In this document: positions 60,001-64,000 of the stretch, piece by piece
How the letters are laid out: each line of letters opens with the position of its first letter
Numbering within the stretch: position 1 is the stretch's first letter
From: Melastoma dodecandrum
Lineage: Eukaryota > Streptophyta > Magnoliopsida > Myrtales > Melastomataceae
Direction: 5' to 3'
Assembly: GCA_029817715.1 (NCBI GenBank)
Contig: JARUPY010000089.1
Location: 2,170,001 to 2,234,000 of the forward strand
DNA length: 64,000 bases
Position numbers and translations under genes: made by a program
Notes under the pieces: generated by a model
The model's database searches: none
What the model saw: the letters and a program-made list of their open reading frames with translations, nothing else
What the model was told of the DNA's origin: nothing

Positions 60001-61830
60001 TCGGTCCAACGACAGCAAGCTCGCTACCTCCCGGTGTCACCAGGTCCGGCGGCAGCAGCCTTGATCTCTGTGGCCTCCTCTCCCAAACCCCTGTCGTCTA
60101 CAAGGCCGTTCTTCACGGGGAAACCGCACGGCCGCTTCAGACGACCCTCAGGAGCCAGATCCCGCCAGTCGGGGTGCCTTGGAGTGGTCCTCCTTCTCGC
60201 TCCTTGATCGATGGCTATTCTGGATCTCCAACCCACACTCGACTTGAGGGTTTCAAGACAGAGAGGAAGTTTTCTTGCTGTGGGTTATGACACCCCGATC
60301 CCCAAAGGTAATGATTCTGTTCCTTTCTTTTTCTTTTAATAATAATCTTGATTTTTAAATGGACACGAACTTCAGTTTAATGTCTTGATGAATGAATTTG
60401 TTTAAAAAAATTAATTAATCATCCTATTTACGATCATAACTTGTCTCGTTTAGAATTCATACTTGAGCACAATCTGAGCATATTGTTTGAATTTATTATT
60501 TGGATTATTTTTTTTTTACGTTATTCTTTGGACTTTACGTTATTGTTTGAATTTATTATCTTTCTAGCGAATTGATACTTAATTTTAAAATGCATCACTA
60601 ACGTTCGTCTTCCTTTCTTATGTAAAACACGGGAAAACTCTCGGACAATCACCGACAATCTACACCGAATACGTACTCCGATCAAAACGGTAAGACATGT
60701 CTTACAATTTCAATTCAATTGATTTTCATTAAAATTAATCGATATTAATGACATTCGTCTGTTCCTCTACTTTGCATGTAAACACCGAGGAACTACTACC
60801 AAGGAATGCATCCTCCGACGACGCGGACGATCGACATCAACGGGCTCACAACGCCCCGTAAGTATCGCTCTTATTTCATTAAGTCCTAATTATTCATTTC
60901 GATTTAAATTAGGACTTTCTGACCACTTCTTTGTTTTCTTTGCATGTACACTGAGCATGTAACTTCGGAAGATCAAATTCGAAATTTCGAAGACTAACTC
61001 GAAGGCGCGTGTATCAAACCGCGTGGATCCACCCCGGCCTAAAAACCGCGGGCTCGAAGACAAAGCGGCCCCAACCTTCAATCTAAGGTACAAAGGGGAG
61101 GTGCGGGCCTCCCCGAATTTCATTTTTAAAAAAAAGCCCACTTGTAACGGATTGCGGGCCCAAGTGCATAGGCCCGCAATCACCGCCCCTTCCCCGCCCT
61201 TTTGATCTAAATACTTGTTTGTGATTGCACGCTTGTTTAGGCTTTAGGTTGAACGTCGCATGTGAGTTTTAATTCAACCAACCTAAAGTCGGGCCCAACA
61301 CCCGTTAAAATGTCGACAAGAGTCCGGCCTACTCCCGGATCGGGTCCAACACCCGTCAATCAAAAGTTAAACTTTTTGGGACAAATCGCCACCCTTTTCG
61401 CATGTGTTAGAATATTAAGGTTAGTAAATAGGAATCCCCGAACCCAGACTCTGATTTTTTCCGACTTAAAATCACACCATTTTTAAACTAAGTCGGTGGC
61501 GACTCCGAACAAGTTTTCCAAAGCTAAAACTAAACCCCACTACCTCTTTCTTCGGAGCCATTTAGGATGAGGTGACGGCAAACCGAGCCGCTCCCTGGAT
61601 CCTCCCGGAATTTCCCAAGCGAGGTCTTAACGCAGCCTTTCGCCCGTCGCCTTCAAGGACTGGAGACGGTCGGCGAAACGCCCCGCAGATCCGCTCGGGA
61701 ACCAAGGGAGGATTCAACCCGGGTCCCCTTTCCGCAGCGTCCGACGTTCGAGCCGGAACGTCGACCGGACTGGGCCTCGGGGGGAGCGGGCCCGGATCCT
61801 CGGGTTACCCGAACCGCCAGCGCGCGTACA
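57061..61830 (+). repeat. Ogre 3' LTR (4770 bp)
   Basis: Starts TGTAATACC and ends GCGCGTACA. Nearly identical to the 5' LTR over long stretches, but with clusters of differences near 57080-57240, 59000-59090 and 59820-60110. The 21-bp segment before the end is missing. After GTACA come six bases, TCCCGG, equal to the first six bases between the 5' LTR and the PBS, and then the copia sequence. Confidence 0.92.
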
Positions 61831-61836
61831 TCCCGG

Positions 61837-63999
61837 AAAGGACTCAAACTTCATATACCATTGCCTTGGAGCTTGTTTTAAACCGTAAAGACTTTTGTTG
61901 AGCTTGCACACAAAATCATCTTTTCCTTTTACAATGAAACCTTCAGGTTGTTCCATGTAAATCTCTTCGTGCAAGTCACCATGAAGAAAGGCTGTCTTAA
62001 CATCCATTTGCTCAATCTCCAAGTCAAGGCTAGCAGCTACACCCATCACAACTCGAATAGATGACATCTTGACAACCGGAGAGAATATCTCATCAAAATC
62101 AATTCATTTCCTCTGACTAAAGCCCTTTACAACCAATCTCGCTTTATATCGCGGCCGAGAGTTGTGTTCATGCTTTACCCTGAATATCCATCTGTTCTTC
62201 AAGGCACGCTTACCCTTAGGCAACTTCACCAAATCATAAGTATTATTGTCGTGAAGCGATTTCATCTCATCATCCATAGCACGATCCCATTCTTCCTTTT
62301 GCTCACTCTCCATAGCTTCTGCAAAATATTCGGGTTCTCCCCCATCAGTCAACAAAGCATACTCATTAACTGGATACCTGGTGGATGGTTGTCGTTCTCT
62401 CAACGACCTTCTAAGTGGCACGTCACTTGGAGCTTCAGTTGTTGGTAAATCATCAACAACTTCGGTTTCAATCTCATCAGTCCCATGCTCATCATCCTGA
62501 ACTTCACTTTGGAATGGAATTGACACAGGAGGAACGATACTCATATCCAAGTTCTCACTTCTAGAAGCAGTCGAAGGTTTCACCTTCTCAATATCCTCAA
62601 TAGTCTGATCCTCTACAAAAACCGCATCTCTGCTTCGAATAAGCTTCTTCGAGATAGGATCATAAAATCTGTAGCCAAACTCATCCTGACCATATCCGAT
62701 GAAAACACATTGCTTTGACTTCAAATCAAGCTTACTTCTCTCATCACTTGGAATATGCACAAAAGCTTTACATCCAAAAACTTTCAAGTGATCATAAGAG
62801 GGATCCTTACCACTCCAAACTCGATTTGGAACATCAAACTTCAAGGGAACACATGGTGTAAGATTTAACACGTGAACAACAGTGTTAAGAGCTTCTCCCC
62901 AAAATTACTTCGGTAACTTGGCATGTGAAAGAATACATCTTACCCGTTCAACGAGTGTCCTGTTCATCCTCTCTGCTAACCCATTTAACTGAGGTGTCTT
63001 GGGTGGCGTCTTTTGATGTCGGATGCCATGTTGTCTACAATACTCATCAAATGGCCCCGAATACTCACCTCCATTATCAGATCGAATGCACTTGAGCTTT
63101 CTTCCAGTTTCCCTCTCAACCGAAACATGAAACTGTTTGAACACATCTATAACTTGGCTCTTGTGCTTCAAAGTATAAACCCAAGTCTTTCTTGAATGAT
63201 CATCAATGAAAGTAACAAAATAAAGAGATCCACCTATGGTCTGAACCTTCATAGGACCGCATAAATCTGAATGAACCAAGTCAAGAACATTCTCTTTTCT
63301 TTCAGACGATGAAGAAAAAGAAATACGATTCTGCTTTCCTACCAAACAATGATCACACCTCTGCAAGCTGGCACTCTCCAAACCAGATAATACGTTCTTT
63401 CTGCCTAAGAGAGAAAGACCTTTCTCACTGATATGACCAAGCCTTTTATGCCACAACTCAGATATAGCTACATTTTCAGCCACATTAACAACATGACTCG
63501 CAATCTTAGCATGCAACATGTATAAAGATGAAGATCTCTCACCTCTGGCTACAATCATCGAACCTTTGGTAAGCTTCCATCTTCCATTTGCAAAGGTACT
63601 ACAATAACCATCATCATCTAGCTTTCCAGTTGAAATCAAATTCAACCTGATATCTGGAACATGTTTCACATCTTTCAAAATCAACTTGGAACCAATACTA
63701 GTCTCCAAGCAAATATCACCAATGCCAACAACCTTTGCCTCACCATCATTTCCCAACTTCACACAACCGAAACTACCTGGTGTATAAGAAGTGAAGAAGT
63801 CCTTCCGGGAGGTAGTATGAGTAGAAGCACCACTGTCAATCACCCAACTGGTCTCGTGGCTAGTCAAATTAACCACGTCAGAATCATAGACAATCAGAAA
63901 ATCCTCAGTAGTAGTGGCAACCCGTTCCGCATCACTACTTTCACCTGATTTCTTCTCTTTACCCTTGTCCTTATACTTCTGTTTATTCTCCTTCTTCAA
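61837..63999 (-). pseudogene. Ty1/copia gag-pol, upstream part: protease, integrase and RT N-terminal half
   Basis: Minus-strand reading from 63999 (the frame enters from outside the window) gives a Lys-rich gag end, protease (SWVIDSGASTHTT), the GAG-pre-integrase zinc region (LWHKRLGHIS, CDHCLVGK), integrase catalytic motifs (HSDLCGP, FIDDHSRKTW, SDNGGEY, NGLAERMNRTL), the integrase C-terminal part (FGCKAFVHIP, CVFIGYGQDEFGYRF) and RT start (RWIFRVKHEHN, QMDVKTAFLHGDL, SLYGLKQAPRQWY). Two stops break it: a TAA before FWGEAL near 62904 and a TGA before IDFDEIFSPV near 62103. It then ends at the Ogre insertion after the codons KFESF. The motifs are those of the TNT1/Tork-like group. Confidence 0.9.
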
Positions 64000-64000
64000 A

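Larger units (their letters stand above)
40180..61836 (+). mobile_element. Ogre-type Ty3/gypsy (Tat lineage) retrotransposon nested in a copia element
   Basis: About 21.65 kb with the full Ogre plan: very long LTRs (4.8 kb), PBS TGGCGACTCCGCTGGGGA, an extra ORF1 ahead of gag, gag-pro with a G-patch, an intron between protease and RT, RT-RNaseH plus a second (archaeal-type) RNase H, integrase, a long 3' UTR with tandem repeats, and a polypurine tract. Large size, ORF1, dual RNase H and the intron are known marks of Ogre elements. The main enzymatic frame is open, and gag has a frameshift. The insertion splits the copia RT between the codons for Phe and Met, with no target-site duplication seen. 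Confidence 0.92.

Noticed and set aside
1..64000. tRNA, rRNA or CRISPR-type features
   Set aside because: None found. The only tRNA-like signal is the pol III promoter region of the SINE, and the repeats present are retroelement or tandem repeats of a plant genome.

Overview
The window is nuclear DNA from a flowering plant, probably a dicot. The evidence is spliced genes with short introns, a NAC factor, a CONSTANS-like B-box/CCT factor, a DUF1666 protein, and plant-type Ty1/copia and Ty3/gypsy (Tat/Ogre) retrotransposons. The species cannot be named from the sequence alone. Exon structures below were derived by joining reading frames across canonical GT..AG sites.

Bases 1-15000 are the gene-bearing part. 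A three-exon NAC gene (minus strand, 1829-3034) and a six-exon DUF1666 gene (plus strand, 5536-7666) stand head to head. A short unrecognised three-exon coding remnant follows on the minus strand (9085-9486). A two-exon single-B-box plus CCT gene lies on the minus strand at 13327-14587.

Bases 16000-38400 are a tandem cluster of small secreted Gnk2/DUF26-type (ginkbilobin-like, stress-antifung) genes, all on the plus strand: five intact copies (17351, 23226, 26519, 36231, 37865), one copy whose start is broken (30901), and one that stops just after the signal peptide (30352). The copies are separated by repeats: a SINE with a 12-bp target-site duplication, LTR fragments related to the big Ogre element, a compact copia-type element, and a multi-kilobase duplicated segment. 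The cluster has therefore grown by segmental duplication with repeated retroelement insertion.

Bases 38415-64000 are one nested retrotransposon complex. A minus-strand copia element (3' LTR 38415-39098, pol halves 39115-40179 and 61837-63999, continuing off the window) is split inside its reverse transcriptase by a plus-strand Ogre-type Ty3/gypsy element of about 21.65 kb (40180-61836). The Ogre element has two 4.8-kb LTRs, a PBS of the Ogre type, an extra ORF1 ahead of gag, a gag-pro frame that ends at an intron donor, an in-frame 307-nt intron, and an uninterrupted RT-RNaseH-aRNH-integrase frame. Its 3' UTR carries tandem repeats. Gag has one frameshift. The copia element is dead, with three stop codons plus the insertion.

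The points most worth checking are the Ogre-copia junctions (no target-site duplication, and six leader-like bases kept at the 3' end), the patchy divergence of the two Ogre LTRs, the eight-cysteine form of the Gnk2 proteins, and a roughly 180-bp degenerate periodicity at 19.7-21.4 kb.
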